From Tabrizicola piscis (GTDB lineage Bacteria; Pseudomonadota; Alphaproteobacteria; Rhodobacterales; Rhodobacteraceae), in NCBI RefSeq assembly GCF_003940805.1, contig NZ_CP034328.1, positions 3,100,001-3,164,000 of the forward strand: a stretch of DNA of 64,000 nucleotides. Direction: 5' to 3'. The translations under genes and the position numbers were made by a program. Numbering within the stretch: position 1 is the first letter of the stretch; each line of letters opens with the position of its first letter. Below are positions 33,325 through 46,550 of this stretch, piece by piece. The notes beneath the pieces were generated by a model. That model saw nothing but the letters and a program-made list of their open reading frames with translations. It searched no databases and was not told the DNA's origin.

Positions 33325-34463
33325 TCCTGCAGGATGTGAACCTCGACGGCCAGACCGTCCGGCTGACCTTGGCCAAAGGGCGGATTGCTGCCATTGAGCC
33401 GACCCCCGGCCCGGCAACGCAAACCGTGCTTTCCCTGCCGGTAGAACCCCACGTCCATCTGGACAAGACCGGCACGATCTCCCGTTGCCGCCCCAAGGCC
33501 CCCGGCCTGTTCGGCGCGATCGAGGCGATGGCGCAGGACAAGGCCAACTGGACTGCCGCCGACCTACGCAACCGGATCACTGCGGGGATGGATGAGGCTT
33601 GGGCCGCCGGCTGCCGCGCGATCCGCAGCCACATCGACTGGAACGAACCTGCCGTCCCCCTTGCCTGGGACATCGCGGCCGAGGTCGCGCAGGCTTGGGC
33701 CGCCCGCATGCCGCTGATCCGGTCCTCGCTGTCCGGCATCGACCTGCTGGGCGACCCCGACATTGGCGCGCAGATCGCCGCCCGCGTGGCGCAGGACGGG
33801 CAGGTCCTCGGTGCCTTCATCTACCGCCACCCCGACCTTGAAACCCGCGTCCCCTTCGTCTTCGACCTTGCGGAACGCTTTGGCCTGATGCTGGATTTCC
33901 ACGTCGACGAAGGGCTGGAGGTCGAAGCGACCGGCCTTGACCTGATCGTGGCCGAGGCGACGCGCCGGGGCATGGGAACCCGCGTCCTCTGCGGCCATGC
34001 CTGCTCTCTCGCCATTCGCCCCGACGCCGACCGCGCGATGGACGCACTGGCCCGGTCGGGCATGGCGCTGACGGTGATGCCGACCACCAACCTTTACCTG
34101 CAGGACATGACCCCCGGCCGCAGCCCCCGCCTGCGCGGCCTTGCCCCGGCGCAAGACCTGCGGGCAGCCGGGGTGCCAGTCCTGCTTGGTACGGACAACG
34201 TATGCGATCCTTTCTATCCGATGGGCCTTCACGACCCTCTGGAAAGCCTCCGCCTCGCCACCCTTGCCGCCCACCTTGCCCCCGGCGATTGGGTGGACGC
34301 CATCACCGATGCCCCCGCCCGCGCGCTTGGCCTTGCGCCCCAGCGCCTTGCGGTGGGCGAGGCTGCCGATTTCCTCCTCCTCCCCGCTCCCGATGTCCTG
34401 GCCGCCCTCGCCCATCCGGGCGTGCCGCGTCAGGTGATCCGGGGCGGTGCCCTCCAAACCTAA
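33321..34463 (+). CDS. Cytosine-deaminase-like amidohydrolase
   Basis: 380 residues, ATGA-coupled to the creatininase gene. Amidohydrolase motifs: LSLPVEPHVHLDKT (HxH), IRSHIDWNEP, LDFHVDEGLEVE, VLCGHACSLA and VLLGTDNVCDPF (catalytic Asp). The HLDKT plus GTDNV pattern is that of the cytosine deaminase/isoguanine deaminase group, which also includes N-isopropylammelide and hydantoin-like hydrolases. It probably deaminates or hydrolyses a ring handled jointly with its neighbours. Confidence 0.84.
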   Translation: MILQDVNLDGQTVRLTLAKGRIAAIEPTPGPATQTVLSLPVEPHVHLDKTGTISRCRPKAPGLFGAIEAMAQDKANWTAADLRNRITAGMDEAWAAGCRAIRSHIDWNEPAVPLAWDIAAEVAQAWAARMPLIRSSLSGIDLLGDPDIGAQIAARVAQDGQVLGAFIYRHPDLETRVPFVFDLAERFGLMLDFHVDEGLEVEATGLDLIVAEATRRGMGTRVLCGHACSLAIRPDADRAMDALARSGMALTVMPTTNLYLQDMTPGRSPRLRGLAPAQDLRAAGVPVLLGTDNVCDPFYPMGLHDPLESLRLATLAAHLAPGDWVDAITDAPARALGLAPQRLAVGEAADFLLLPAPDVLAALAHPGVPRQVIRGGALQT

Positions 34464-34472
34464 GGTGCCCCG

Positions 34473-35834
34473 ATGACTGTTCCGCTCGAAAAGATGACCG
34501 CCTTCCGCGCCATGATTGCCGAGGTTCCGGTCAACGACGACCCGAAATACGTCCTCGCCAAATCGCGCGACTACTACTGGTACTCGCCGATCCTGAAGGA
34601 TCAGCTTGACGCGATGACCGGCCAGATCGTCGTCCAGCCCCGGACCGAGGCCGAGGTCATCACCGTCGCGGCGGCCTGCGCCAAGCTGCGGATTCCCTTG
34701 ACCTTGCGGGGGGGTGGAACCGGCAACTACGGCCAGTGCGTCCCGATGGAGGGCGGCGTGGTGATGGAGATGACCAAGCTGGACCGGATCATCGAGATCA
34801 CCCCGGGACGGGTGGTGTGCGAGGCAGGCGCGCGGATCGAAAAGGTCGAACACGCAGTGGCGGAAACCGGGCAGATGCTGTCGATGTTCCCATCGACCAA
34901 GCGGCTGGCGACAATGGCAGGCTTCGTCTCGGGCGGGTCCGGGGGGATCGGGTCGCTCAAGAACGGCATGCTGCGGGACGGGACGAACATCACATATGTG
35001 CGGCTGGTCACGGTGGAGGAGGAGCCGCGTGTGATCGAGTTGCGCGGGCAAGAGATCCTCAAGGTCCAGCACGCCTACGGCACCAACGGCATCATCACCG
35101 CGTTGGACTACGGCCTGACCCCCGCGGTCGACTACCTGCAGGTGGTGGCCCTGTTCGACGGCTACGACGTCGCGCTGAGTGCGAGTGTCGAGGCTGAGAC
35201 CCGGGGGATCGAAAGCTTCCTCCTGACCGTCTGCGAACGCCGGTTTTCCCGGTTCTACAAGAAGTTCGCCGACATCTTCCCCCCCACCCACGACGCGATC
35301 TTCGCCATGGTCGCCCCCTCCAGCTTAAACGCCTACAAGACCCTCGTGGCCGACCACGGCGGCACAGTCGTGCTGGTCAAAACCGACGCCGAGATGGATG
35401 CGGCCGGCCTTCCCCCCGTCTGGGAATGTGGCTGGAACCACACCACCCTGCAGGCCCTGAAAGTGGAGCCGGGCATCTGGACCTACCTCCAGGTCGCCTA
35501 CGAGCCCCCCCTCGACTTCGCCCTCTGCGCCCGCCAGCTGGAGCGGTATGGCGAGGAGATTTACTGGCACCACGAAACCGCAAGGATGGGTGGAGAGGTC
35601 CATTTCTTCGCCCTGCCCATCGTCCGCTGGACCTCGAAGGACCGGATGTATGAGATCATCGCCGAACTGGAGGCCGAGGGCTGCGCGATCTACGACCCCC
35701 ATGCGATCACGATTGAGGATGGGGGGATGAAGGCGATCGACACCACCCAGATCGACTTCAAGCGGGAGGCCGACCCGCATGGGCTGATGAACCCCGGCAA
35801 GACCCGGGGCTGGTCGGCGGAGATGGCCCGGTAG
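34473..35834 (+). CDS. FAD-binding oxidase (GlcD/VAO-like)
   Basis: 453 residues, starting 9 bp after the amidohydrolase. PCMH-type FAD domain: VVQPRTEAEVITVAAACAK, PLTLRGGGTGNYGQ, FPSTKRLATMAGFVSGGSGGIGS and HAYGTNGIITALDYGL. The C-terminal cap ends with HGLMNPGKTRGW, as in glycolate- or lactate-type oxidases. No Cys/His for covalent FAD was evident. It completes the operon with creatininase and deaminase; the oxidation step may act on a hydroxy acid or amine made by them. Confidence 0.84.
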   Translation: MTVPLEKMTAFRAMIAEVPVNDDPKYVLAKSRDYYWYSPILKDQLDAMTGQIVVQPRTEAEVITVAAACAKLRIPLTLRGGGTGNYGQCVPMEGGVVMEMTKLDRIIEITPGRVVCEAGARIEKVEHAVAETGQMLSMFPSTKRLATMAGFVSGGSGGIGSLKNGMLRDGTNITYVRLVTVEEEPRVIELRGQEILKVQHAYGTNGIITALDYGLTPAVDYLQVVALFDGYDVALSASVEAETRGIESFLLTVCERRFSRFYKKFADIFPPTHDAIFAMVAPSSLNAYKTLVADHGGTVVLVKTDAEMDAAGLPPVWECGWNHTTLQALKVEPGIWTYLQVAYEPPLDFALCARQLERYGEEIYWHHETARMGGEVHFFALPIVRWTSKDRMYEIIAELEAEGCAIYDPHAITIEDGGMKAIDTTQIDFKREADPHGLMNPGKTRGWSAEMAR

Positions 35835-36000
35835 GAGGGTGTCCCGGGCAGGGACAGCTGGGTGCCGCAAGGGATTCCAAGGGGTTGGAGGAGGGCGCTA
35901 AGGGGTTGTTAGGGGTTGGTCCGTAGCGCCATTGAAAGAAGGGCGCTTGACTCGGATTGCACTGATGCTCACCTTCGAAATGAAATTGGAGATGGCGCTC

Positions 36001-37329
36001 ATGGAATGGTCAAAGCTTCTGAATGGTTCGCGCTTGAATGAGGCCGACTATGAGGAGCAACCTCACAGGCCATCCTACGTTCGAGATCTGGACAGAATAG
36101 TCTTTTCTGCTCCTTTCCGTCGGTTGGCAAATAAAACCCAAGTACACCCTCTCCATGACCACGATCACATACACCATCGCTTGATTCACAGCGTCGAGAC
36201 TGGCAGCGTTGGACGATCTCTGGGGATGCAGATCGGACATTGGCTAGAGCAAAATGGCCAGATACCTTCGGGGGGAAAGCATACTGTTAGTGGTGTTGTA
36301 CAGTCAGCATGCTTGGCGCATGATATAGGTAACCCGCCGTTTGGGCATTCTGGAGAGGCGGCAATCGGCAGCTGGTTTCAGGAGCGATTTATAACGCCTT
36401 CCGGCTTATTCACTGAGATGGATAAGATATTACGTTCGGAATTTGAGGAGTTCGAAGGAAACGCTCAAGGCTTTCGGATCATCGCGAACACCGAAATGTA
36501 TCGCGGAGCCGGTGGCATGCGCTTAACCAAAAGCGTTTTAGGCGCTTTCTCTAAGTACCCGGTTTCGGCACATGTAAAAGCATCGGTCGACGAAAACTAT
36601 TGTGGCACAAAGAAGTTTGGTTTCTTCATGTCAGAGGCGCCAGTGTTTACTTCGGTCGCTGCCGACTTGGGCCTGATTGAACAGAAAGCCAAGTCTGGCT
36701 CTTGGTGGCGTAGGCATCCGCTTGTCTTCCTCGTGGAGGCTGCTGACGATATTTGTTATAATATTTTGGACATCGAAGACGCCTGTACAGCCGGCGACCT
36801 AAGTTTTGAGACCGTCAAAGGCGCGCTGGCCCCGATTGCGGGATCTAACACCTTCTTGGATGGGAAAAGTGAAGAGGAGCAGGTGTCGTATCTACGTGCG
36901 AAAGGCATTGGGACAGCGATTGATGCGTGCGTGGAAGCATTTAAAGAAAACTACCAAGATATCATGTCTGGGACTTTCACTAGTTCACTAATTGAGTCGT
37001 CGACCAAGGCGCAAGACTTCCAAAATCTAAAAGACATGGCTCGAAGGCAAATATTTAAGGCAAAGCGCAAAACTGAATTGGAAGTTTCAGGTCGAAATGT
37101 TCTTCATAGGGTCCTCACTGGAGTTTATCCAATCTATGAGGCGCTTGGAAAAGTGGGCTGGGATGCGGAAAGACTCCAGGGGTATAATCCACAGCTGGTT
37201 AGAGCTTTGGGTCTGGAGTTACGCGGCGTAACCGACGCTTACTCTGCACTTCACTCTCTTACCGACTATGTCTCTGGGATGACAGATAGATACACTGTAA
37301 AAATTGCTCGAATGGTCTCGGGAACGTAA
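36001..37329 (+). CDS. dGTPase-family HD phosphohydrolase, AT-rich, probably acquired
   Basis: 442 residues from the ATG at 36001, with GGAG nine bases upstream; an ATG at 35992 abuts that site and earlier starts add a tail. HD-domain dNTP triphosphohydrolase: RDLDRIVFSAPFRRLANKTQV, HHRLIHSVETGSVGRSL, CLAHDIGNPPFGHSGE and EAADDICYNILDIED supply the H, HD and D metal ligands. It splits dGTP or other dNTPs to nucleoside and triphosphate. Codons such as ATA, TTA and AGA and long AT stretches set it apart from all neighbours. Lone dGTPases of this type can act as phage defence by depleting dNTPs (established for some homologues; inferred here). Confidence 0.9.
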   Translation: MEWSKLLNGSRLNEADYEEQPHRPSYVRDLDRIVFSAPFRRLANKTQVHPLHDHDHIHHRLIHSVETGSVGRSLGMQIGHWLEQNGQIPSGGKHTVSGVVQSACLAHDIGNPPFGHSGEAAIGSWFQERFITPSGLFTEMDKILRSEFEEFEGNAQGFRIIANTEMYRGAGGMRLTKSVLGAFSKYPVSAHVKASVDENYCGTKKFGFFMSEAPVFTSVAADLGLIEQKAKSGSWWRRHPLVFLVEAADDICYNILDIEDACTAGDLSFETVKGALAPIAGSNTFLDGKSEEEQVSYLRAKGIGTAIDACVEAFKENYQDIMSGTFTSSLIESSTKAQDFQNLKDMARRQIFKAKRKTELEVSGRNVLHRVLTGVYPIYEALGKVGWDAERLQGYNPQLVRALGLELRGVTDAYSALHSLTDYVSGMTDRYTVKIARMVSGT

Positions 37330-37331
37330 AG

Positions 37332-40703
<3,372 letters not shown>

Positions 40704-40890
40704 GGTCAGCCCCCATCTATCGCGCAAAATTGTGCGGGTTATAGACAGAAGCCGGGGGGGCGCAAGGGGCAAACCAAGGCGCACCCCGGCTGATCGGGCG
40801 TGTCGCATCCGGGCGCTGGCAGGGCGGGAAATGGGCTGGCGCGGTCCTGATGATCGGCCTATCTGGACCTTGGGGCAACGGGGGCGCGCG

Positions 40891-42027
40891 GTGATCCTTC
40901 TGGAACATGGTCCGGCGGACAAACCGGCGCTGTTTGAGGCGCCTCGGCGGGTGATTGCCGCCTGGTCCCCGGCGGAGGTTCTGCCAGCCCTGCAGCGGGC
41001 CGAGGCGGCGCGGGCCAAGGGTGCGTGGATCGCGGGTTATGTCGCCTATGAGGCGGGCTTTGCGCTGGAACCGAAGCTGGCGCATCTGATGCCGCGCAAA
41101 CGGCCCGGGCCTTTGCTGGCGCTGGGCCTCTTTGACGGGCCGCAGGATGCCGGGCCGCTTTTGGCCCGGGCGGCGGAAGAGGGGCGCGCGACGGCGATGA
41201 CCCCGCCGGAACCGCTGGTCAGCCGCCGCGCCTATGGCAATGCGGCAAGGCGGGTGTTCGACTGGATCGCCGCCGGCGACTGCTATCAGGTGAACCTGAC
41301 CTTTCCGATGGCGGCGCGGTTGGTCAAGGGCACCCCACTGGGCCTATATGGCGCGTTCCGGCGTACGGGGGCAGTGGGGCACGGGGCCTTTGTCGATCTG
41401 GGCGTAGGGCCAGTGGTGGTGTCGCGTTCGCCCGAGTTGTTCTTCAAGGTCAAGGGCGGCAAGATCATCACGCGCCCGATGAAGGGCACGCGGCCGCGCG
41501 GCAAGGATGCGGCAGAGGATGCGGTGATCATCGCGGGGCTGCTGGCCGATGAAAAGGACCGGGCAGAAAACCTGATGATCGTGGACCTTCTGCGCAACGA
41601 TATCAGCCGCTTGGCGCGGGTGGGGTCGGTCAAGGTTCCGGCACTTTATGCCATCGAAAGCTATTCGACGGTGCATCAGATGACCTCGACCGTCGAAGGC
41701 GTGCTGGAGGGGCCGCCGTCGCTGCCCGGGTTGATGACGGCGCTGTTCCCGTGCGGGTCCGTCACCGGCGCGCCGAAAATCCGCGCGATGGAGATCATCC
41801 GCACGGTGGAGCGCGCGGCGCGCGGGGTCTATTGCGGTGCGGTGGGCTGGATGTCACCGGCTGGCGATGCCGATTTCAGCGTGGCGATCCGGACGCTGTC
41901 GGTCAGTGGCAGCGACATCGTGATGAATGTGGGCGGGGGGCTGACGCATGGCTCGACGGTCGACGGGGAATGGGAGGAGGCGCTGTGGAAAGCGCGCTTC
42001 GTGAAGGCGGCCGTCAGCCGGGGCTGA
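40891..42027 (+). CDS. pabB: Aminodeoxychorismate synthase component I
   Basis: 378 residues if it starts at the GTG at 40891 ([15 protein letters not shown]), where family similarity begins; an ATG at 40831 is an alternative. Chorismate-binding core: [90 protein letters not shown] and AIRTLSV. The length fits the short alphaproteobacterial PabB. It forms aminodeoxychorismate for folate. Divergent from carB, and overlapping pabC. Confidence 0.94.
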   Translation: MILLEHGPADKPALFEAPRRVIAAWSPAEVLPALQRAEAARAKGAWIAGYVAYEAGFALEPKLAHLMPRKRPGPLLALGLFDGPQDAGPLLARAAEEGRATAMTPPEPLVSRRAYGNAARRVFDWIAAGDCYQVNLTFPMAARLVKGTPLGLYGAFRRTGAVGHGAFVDLGVGPVVVSRSPELFFKVKGGKIITRPMKGTRPRGKDAAEDAVIIAGLLADEKDRAENLMIVDLLRNDISRLARVGSVKVPALYAIESYSTVHQMTSTVEGVLEGPPSLPGLMTALFPCGSVTGAPKIRAMEIIRTVERAARGVYCGAVGWMSPAGDADFSVAIRTLSVSGSDIVMNVGGGLTHGSTVDGEWEEALWKARFVKAAVSRG

Positions 42028-42593
42028 GGCTGATCGAGACGATGCTGTGGGATGGCCAGACCGCCCCGCGCTGGCCGCTGCACCTTGCCCGGCTGCAGCG
42101 CAGTGCGGCGCTGCTGGGCTGGGCGTGTCCTGCACTTGCCCCGGAAGGCCCCGACCACCCCGCCCGCCTGCGCCTGACGCTGGACAGTGCGGGGGCGGTG
42201 GAGTGGCAGGCTTCCCCCTTGCCCGCCGCGAAACTGGACTGGCGGATCGGGCTGGCCCCCGCGCGGCTGGCCTCGGGCGATCCTTGGCTGCGGGTGAAAT
42301 CCACGAACCGGGTGGCCTATGAGGAGGCGCGGGCGGCGATGCCCGCAGACCTTGACGAGATGGTCTTCCAGAACGAGCGTGGCGAAGTCTGTGATGGCAC
42401 CATCACCACCGTGTTCTTTGATCGGGGGCAGGGGATGCGGACGCCGCCCTTGTCCTCGGGCCTGCTGCCCGGAGTCCTGCGCGCCGAGATCGCTTGCATG
42501 GAGGAGGTGCTGCTGGCTGCAGACCTGCCGCATGTCCGGCTTTGGGTTGGAAATGCGGTGCGGGGGCTGATCCCCGGTATTTTCTGTCCTTAA
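42024..42593 (+). CDS. pabC: Aminotransferase class IV, aminodeoxychorismate lyase-like
   Basis: About 189 residues. The start is uncertain: family similarity begins at [11 protein letters not shown], encoded by a CTG at 42024 that overlaps the pabB stop, and the first ATG is at 42042. Class IV PLP features: LHLARLQRSAALLGW, the catalytic Lys in WLRVKSTNRVAYEEAR, EMVFQNERGEVCDGTITTVFF and LLPGVLRAE. It releases pyruvate to give 4-aminobenzoate. Its last codons lie inside the long inverted repeat at 42579-42662. Confidence 0.9.
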   Translation: MRLIETMLWDGQTAPRWPLHLARLQRSAALLGWACPALAPEGPDHPARLRLTLDSAGAVEWQASPLPAAKLDWRIGLAPARLASGDPWLRVKSTNRVAYEEARAAMPADLDEMVFQNERGEVCDGTITTVFFDRGQGMRTPPLSSGLLPGVLRAEIACMEEVLLAADLPHVRLWVGNAVRGLIPGIFCP

Positions 42594-42662
42594 ATATCCC
42601 CGCCGGAGGCTTCTGCCGCCAGCCGCGGATGCCTCCGGCGGGGATATTTGGAGACAGAAAAT
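42579..42662. repeat. Long inverted repeat (two-part arms totalling 29 matched bp) after pabC
   Basis: Inner arms of 19 bp (42592-42610 and 42631-42649, beginning AAATATCCCCGCCGGAGGC) match perfectly around a 20-nt loop. Outer arms ATTTTCTGTC (42579-42588) and GACAGAAAAT (42653-42662) also match, separated by a 3-nt bubble. It is probably a terminator and is similar in look to intergenic palindromes repeated in Rhodobacterales genomes. Confidence 0.85.
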
Positions 42663-42739
42663 GGCTTGGGGTTGACTTGGGGGCCCGGGCGCGGTGTATC
42701 GGCGCGATCAGATGAAAAGCCCTCGGAAGGGGAACGGAA

Positions 42740-44536
42740 ATGCACGCCTATCGCAGCCATACTTGCGCAGACCTGAACACCGCCCATGTCGGGCAGGAGG
42801 TGCGGCTGTCCGGCTGGGTCCACCGGGTGCGGGACCATGGCGGGGTGCTGTTCATCGACCTGCGCGACCATTACGGGATCACTCAGGTGATCGCGGACGG
42901 CGACAGTGCCGCTTTCGCGGACATTGAGAAGGTGCGTGCCGAATGGGTGGTGCGGATCGACGGGCGGGTAAAGGCGCGGGATGCGTCCTTGGTGAACCCG
43001 AAGCTCTCGACCGGCGAGATCGAGGTTTATGCCACCGGGCTGACCGTTCTGGGCGCGGCGGATGAGCTGCCGATGCCGGTGTTCGGCGATGTGGACTACC
43101 CCGAGGAGACGCGGTTGACCTACCGCTTCCTGGACCTGCGGCGGGAAAAGCTGCACCGCAACATGATGCTGCGGTCGAACGTGGTGCGGTCGATGCGGCA
43201 GCGGATGTGGGATCAGGGGTTCACCGAGTTCCAGACGCCGATCATCACCGCCTCGTCGCCCGAAGGCGCGCGGGATTTTCTGGTGCCGTCGCGGCTGCAT
43301 CCGGGCAAGTTCTACGCCCTGCCGCAGGCGCCGCAGCAGTTCAAGCAGCTGATCATGGTGGCGGGCTTTGACCGCTATTTCCAGATCGCGCCATGTTTCC
43401 GCGATGAAGACCCGCGCGCCGACCGGTCGCCCACCGACTTTTACCAGCTTGATATCGAGATGAGTTTTGTCGAGCAGGAAGATGTCTTTGCCGCCGTGCA
43501 GCCGGTGGTGCAGGGGATTTTCGAGGAATTCGCGCCGGGCAAGAAGGTTTACTCTGACTGGACCCGCATCGCCTATCGGGATGCGTTGAAGTGGTATGGG
43601 TCGGACAAGCCCGACCTGCGCAACCCGATCCGGATGCAGGATGTGAGCGACCATTTCCGCGGCTCGGGCTTTGCGATCTTCGCCAAGCTTCTGGAGCAGG
43701 AGGGCAACGAAGTCCGTGCCATTCCCGCGCCGAAGGGGCCGTCGGGCGAACCTGTGGGGCGCAAGTTCTGTGACCGGATGAACGCTTTTGCGCAACAGCA
43801 GGGGCTGCCGGGGATGGGGTATATCTTCTGGCGCGAGGCCGAGGATGGGTCAGGCATGGAGGCTGCTGGCCCCCTTGCCAAGAATATCGGGCCGGAGCGG
43901 ACCGAGGCGATCCGGCTGCAGTTGGGACTGGAGAAGGGCGATGCGGCCTTCTTCCTTGGCGGCAAGCCGGAGACGTTCGAAGCCATCGCCGGGCGCGCGC
44001 GCAACGTGATTGGGGAAGAGCTTGGGCTGACCGAGAAGGACTGCTTCAAGTTCGCCTGGATCGTCGATTTCCCGATGTATGAGAAAACCGACGACGGGAA
44101 GATCGACTTCAGCCACAACCCCTTCTCGATGCCGCAGGGGGGGTTGGAGGCGCTGCAGGGCAACCCGCTTGACGTTTATGCCTACCAGTATGATCTGGCC
44201 TGCAACGGTTATGAGCTGATCAGTGGCGGCATTCGCAACCACAAGCCGGAAATCATGTACAGGGCCTTTGAGCTCGCGGGTTACCCGAACAGTGAGGTGG
44301 ACAAGCGCTTTGGCGGGATGGTCAAGGCGTTCAAATATGGCGCGCCGCCCCACGGCGGCTGTGCGGCGGGGATCGACCGGATCGTGATGCTGCTGGCGGA
44401 TGAGCCGAACATCCGCGAAGTCATCATGTTCCCGATGAACCAGCGGGCCGAAGACATGCTGATGAACGCGCCAAGCGACCCCACGAACGAGCAACTGCGC
44501 GAGTTGCGCTTGCGCGTCGTGCCGAAGGACAGCTGA
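42740..44536 (+). CDS. aspS: Aspartate--tRNA ligase
   Basis: 598 residues, normal for bacterial AspRS, with GGAACGGAA near the ATG. Anticodon-binding OB fold ([23 protein letters not shown]); class II motif 1 around [13 protein letters not shown]; motif 2 [20 protein letters not shown]; bacterial GAD insertion in the middle; motif 3 [20 protein letters not shown]. Many alphaproteobacterial AspRS are non-discriminating and rely on GatCAB; that cannot be settled here. Followed at one-base overlap by a DUF1993 gene. Confidence 0.98.
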   Translation: MHAYRSHTCADLNTAHVGQEVRLSGWVHRVRDHGGVLFIDLRDHYGITQVIADGDSAAFADIEKVRAEWVVRIDGRVKARDASLVNPKLSTGEIEVYATGLTVLGAADELPMPVFGDVDYPEETRLTYRFLDLRREKLHRNMMLRSNVVRSMRQRMWDQGFTEFQTPIITASSPEGARDFLVPSRLHPGKFYALPQAPQQFKQLIMVAGFDRYFQIAPCFRDEDPRADRSPTDFYQLDIEMSFVEQEDVFAAVQPVVQGIFEEFAPGKKVYSDWTRIAYRDALKWYGSDKPDLRNPIRMQDVSDHFRGSGFAIFAKLLEQEGNEVRAIPAPKGPSGEPVGRKFCDRMNAFAQQQGLPGMGYIFWREAEDGSGMEAAGPLAKNIGPERTEAIRLQLGLEKGDAAFFLGGKPETFEAIAGRARNVIGEELGLTEKDCFKFAWIVDFPMYEKTDDGKIDFSHNPFSMPQGGLEALQGNPLDVYAYQYDLACNGYELISGGIRNHKPEIMYRAFELAGYPNSEVDKRFGGMVKAFKYGAPPHGGCAAGIDRIVMLLADEPNIREVIMFPMNQRAEDMLMNAPSDPTNEQLRELRLRVVPKDS

Positions 44537-45018
44537 TGTATCAGGCCTCGGTCCCCGTGTTCCGACACTACCTTGCCCGGGTTTCCGAGATGGTAGAGCG
44601 GGCCGGGGCCGAAGCCTTGGCCGCGCAGGTGGCCGATGCCTTTCCCGCAGGTCAGCAGTTCGCCACGGCGGCCGGGTTTTCCTTGCGCATCGCCTGCCCC
44701 CTTGCCGGGCGCGAGGTGCCAAGCCTGCCAGCCGCCCTTGGACCAAGGCTGGCCGTGGCGCGGGCGATGCTTGGGGCGATGGCCCCGGCGGATTTCGAAG
44801 GGGCCGAGTCGCGGATCATCCGGCACCATGCAGGCTTTGCCGAGCTGGAGCAGACCGGTGCCGATTTCCTGCACCTGTACGGGATGCCGAATTTCTTCTT
44901 TCACCTGACGATGGGCTATGCGGCGCTGCGGTCTGCCGGGGTCCCGCTGGGAAAGGCGGATTTCGACGGGTTCCACAGCTATCCCGAAGGGTTCAGCTTC
45001 CAGGACGTTGGCCGGTAA
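44536..45018 (+). CDS. DUF1993 family protein
   Basis: 160 residues. The ATG shares a base with the aspS stop (TGATG). DUF1993 pattern: [74 protein letters not shown] (quoted in part: FFFHLTMGYAALR). It resembles DinB-like four-helix bundles with conserved His residues that may bind metal. Function unknown. Confidence 0.88.
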   Translation: MYQASVPVFRHYLARVSEMVERAGAEALAAQVADAFPAGQQFATAAGFSLRIACPLAGREVPSLPAALGPRLAVARAMLGAMAPADFEGAESRIIRHHAGFAELEQTGADFLHLYGMPNFFFHLTMGYAALRSAGVPLGKADFDGFHSYPEGFSFQDVGR

Positions 45019-45092
45019 GGTTCAAATGCAGCGGCCTTGCGCGCCGAACCCCGCCCGGCATAGCCTTTGCGCCTGTGCAGGGGGAGAGTGCC

Positions 45093-45824
45093 GTGACCGA
45101 CGCCAGACTGACCGAAGCCAGACTGGGTGAGCCGATTGCCAACTGGACGCCGCCGCGGCGACCGGACGTGGCGGCGATGGACGGCCGCCATGTGCGGCTG
45201 GAACCCCTTGTGGCCGACCAGCATGCCTTTGACCTGCATGCGGCGTTTTCCGGGCATGATGCGCTTTGGGACTACATGCCCTATGGGCCCTTTGCCTCAG
45301 CCTCGGCCTATCATCGCTGGGCGCGGGAGCGGGAAGCGGGTGAAGACCCGCGCTTTTTCGTTCTGCGGGACGCAGGCACGGGAAAATGTGGCGGCATCGC
45401 CAGCTATTTGCGGATCGCACCCGAGGCGGGGTCGATCGAGGTGGGCAACATCTGCATCGCGCCTGCGATGCAGCGCGGGGTGGCCGCGACCGAGGCAATG
45501 TTCCTGATGATGGCTTGGGCGTTTCAGGCTGGTTATCGTCGCTACGAATGGAAGTGCAACGCGCTGAACCTGCCGTCACGCCGGGCAGCACAGCGGTTGG
45601 GGTTCAGTTTCGAAGGCGTGTTCCGCAACCACATGGTGGTCAAGGGGCGCAACAGGGACACGGCGTGGTTTTCGGTGATCGACAGCGAATGGCCGGCCTT
45701 GTCCGAGGCGTTTTCGGTGTGGCTTGCGCCGGGGAATTTCGACCATGCCGGTCGCCAGCGGGAGCGGTTGTCAGATCTGACGCAATTGGTGCGGGCTGCG
45801 GGCGATCCGGCGTTGGTGGGCTGA
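45093..45824 (+). CDS. GNAT-family N-acetyltransferase (RimJ/RimL-like)
   Basis: 243 residues from the GTG at 45093 after GGGGGAGAGTGCC; an in-frame GTG at 45075 is less well placed. GNAT features: VRLEPLVADQHAFDLHAAFSG, DALWDYMPYGPFAS, GSIEVGNICIAPAMQRGVAATEA (acetyl-CoA loop Q-x-x-G), NLPSRRAAQRLGFSFEGVFRNH. It acetylates an unknown amine, perhaps a protein N-terminus or small molecule. Confidence 0.9.
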   Translation: MTDARLTEARLGEPIANWTPPRRPDVAAMDGRHVRLEPLVADQHAFDLHAAFSGHDALWDYMPYGPFASASAYHRWAREREAGEDPRFFVLRDAGTGKCGGIASYLRIAPEAGSIEVGNICIAPAMQRGVAATEAMFLMMAWAFQAGYRRYEWKCNALNLPSRRAAQRLGFSFEGVFRNHMVVKGRNRDTAWFSVIDSEWPALSEAFSVWLAPGNFDHAGRQRERLSDLTQLVRAAGDPALVG

Positions 45825-45848
45825 GGCGAAGGCGCAAGGATACCGCGG

Positions 45849-46550
45849 TCAGGCAAGGGGGTGGATTTCGGCCAGGCGGGCGGTGACCAGTCGGGCAAGG
45901 GCGGCTTGGCCGGGGCCGGTGGCGGGACCATCGGCTGCGGCAAGGGCGGCCGCTTCCAGCGCATGGTCGCCGGCAGAGCGGCCAAGGCTGCGCAGGAACC
46001 CGGTGGCATAGCTGCTGTCCGCCCCGCCGATCAGTGGCGAGGCCCGCGCCAGATCATCGCGGAAGGCGAGTGTGTCAGGCGTCGCGGGGGCATGGGGCGC
46101 GCTGTCTGGTGGCGGGTGGGCAAGGCCCAGACTGCCAAGGATCAGCTGTTGAAAGGCCGCAACGCCGGGCACGGGTTTGTCCAGATACCCGCAGGCACCG
46201 GCGGCGAGTGCGGGCGCGCGACCGTCAGGATCACCGCTGGTGGCAAGGACCGGAACGCCATTGCGCCGCAGATCGGTGATCAGGTCTTCGCCCCGGCCAT
46301 CCGGAAGGCCAAGATCGACGATCACCACATCAGGGCGGTGGGACGCCAGAAAGGCACGGGCGGCAGCCAGTGTTTCCGCCCGCCGCAGGCGCGCACCGAG
46401 CCGGATGCAGATCAGACGCAGCGCATCGCTGGCAAAGCGGCTGTCATCGACCACCAGCAGGGTGATCCCGCGCAGGGGAAGGGCATCTGCGCCAGAAAGC
46501 GCCGTTGGCGGGGCTGAAGGCGGGCGGGGGGTATCGGGGGGAAAGGGCAT
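45849..46550 (-). CDS. Response regulator with REC domain and uncharacterised C-terminus
   Basis: 233 residues from the ATG at 46550 (GAGGATGCC upstream). After a Pro-rich N-terminus, a receiver domain occupies residues about 27-145: TLLVVDDSRFASDAL (acidic pocket), VIVDLGLPDGRG (phospho-Asp), VLATSGDP and YLDKPV (Lys). The C-terminal about 85 residues are helical, without HTH, GGDEF or an Hpt histidine motif, so output is probably by protein contact. No kinase is adjacent. Confidence 0.82.
   Translation of the reverse strand: MPFPPDTPRPPSAPPTALSGADALPLRGITLLVVDDSRFASDALRLICIRLGARLRRAETLAAARAFLASHRPDVVIVDLGLPDGRGEDLITDLRRNGVPVLATSGDPDGRAPALAAGACGYLDKPVPGVAAFQQLILGSLGLAHPPPDSAPHAPATPDTLAFRDDLARASPLIGGADSSYATGFLRSLGRSAGDHALEAAALAAADGPATGPGQAALARLVTARLAEIHPLA

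Noticed and set aside
33564..35291. 575-residue reverse open frame
   Set aside because: Antisense to the amidohydrolase and FAD oxidase, whose motifs are intact.
35835..36000. CRISPR-like or IS-end repeats before the dGTPase
   Set aside because: Only three 7-bp GGGGTTG repeats with irregular spacing; no terminal inverted repeats or transposase.
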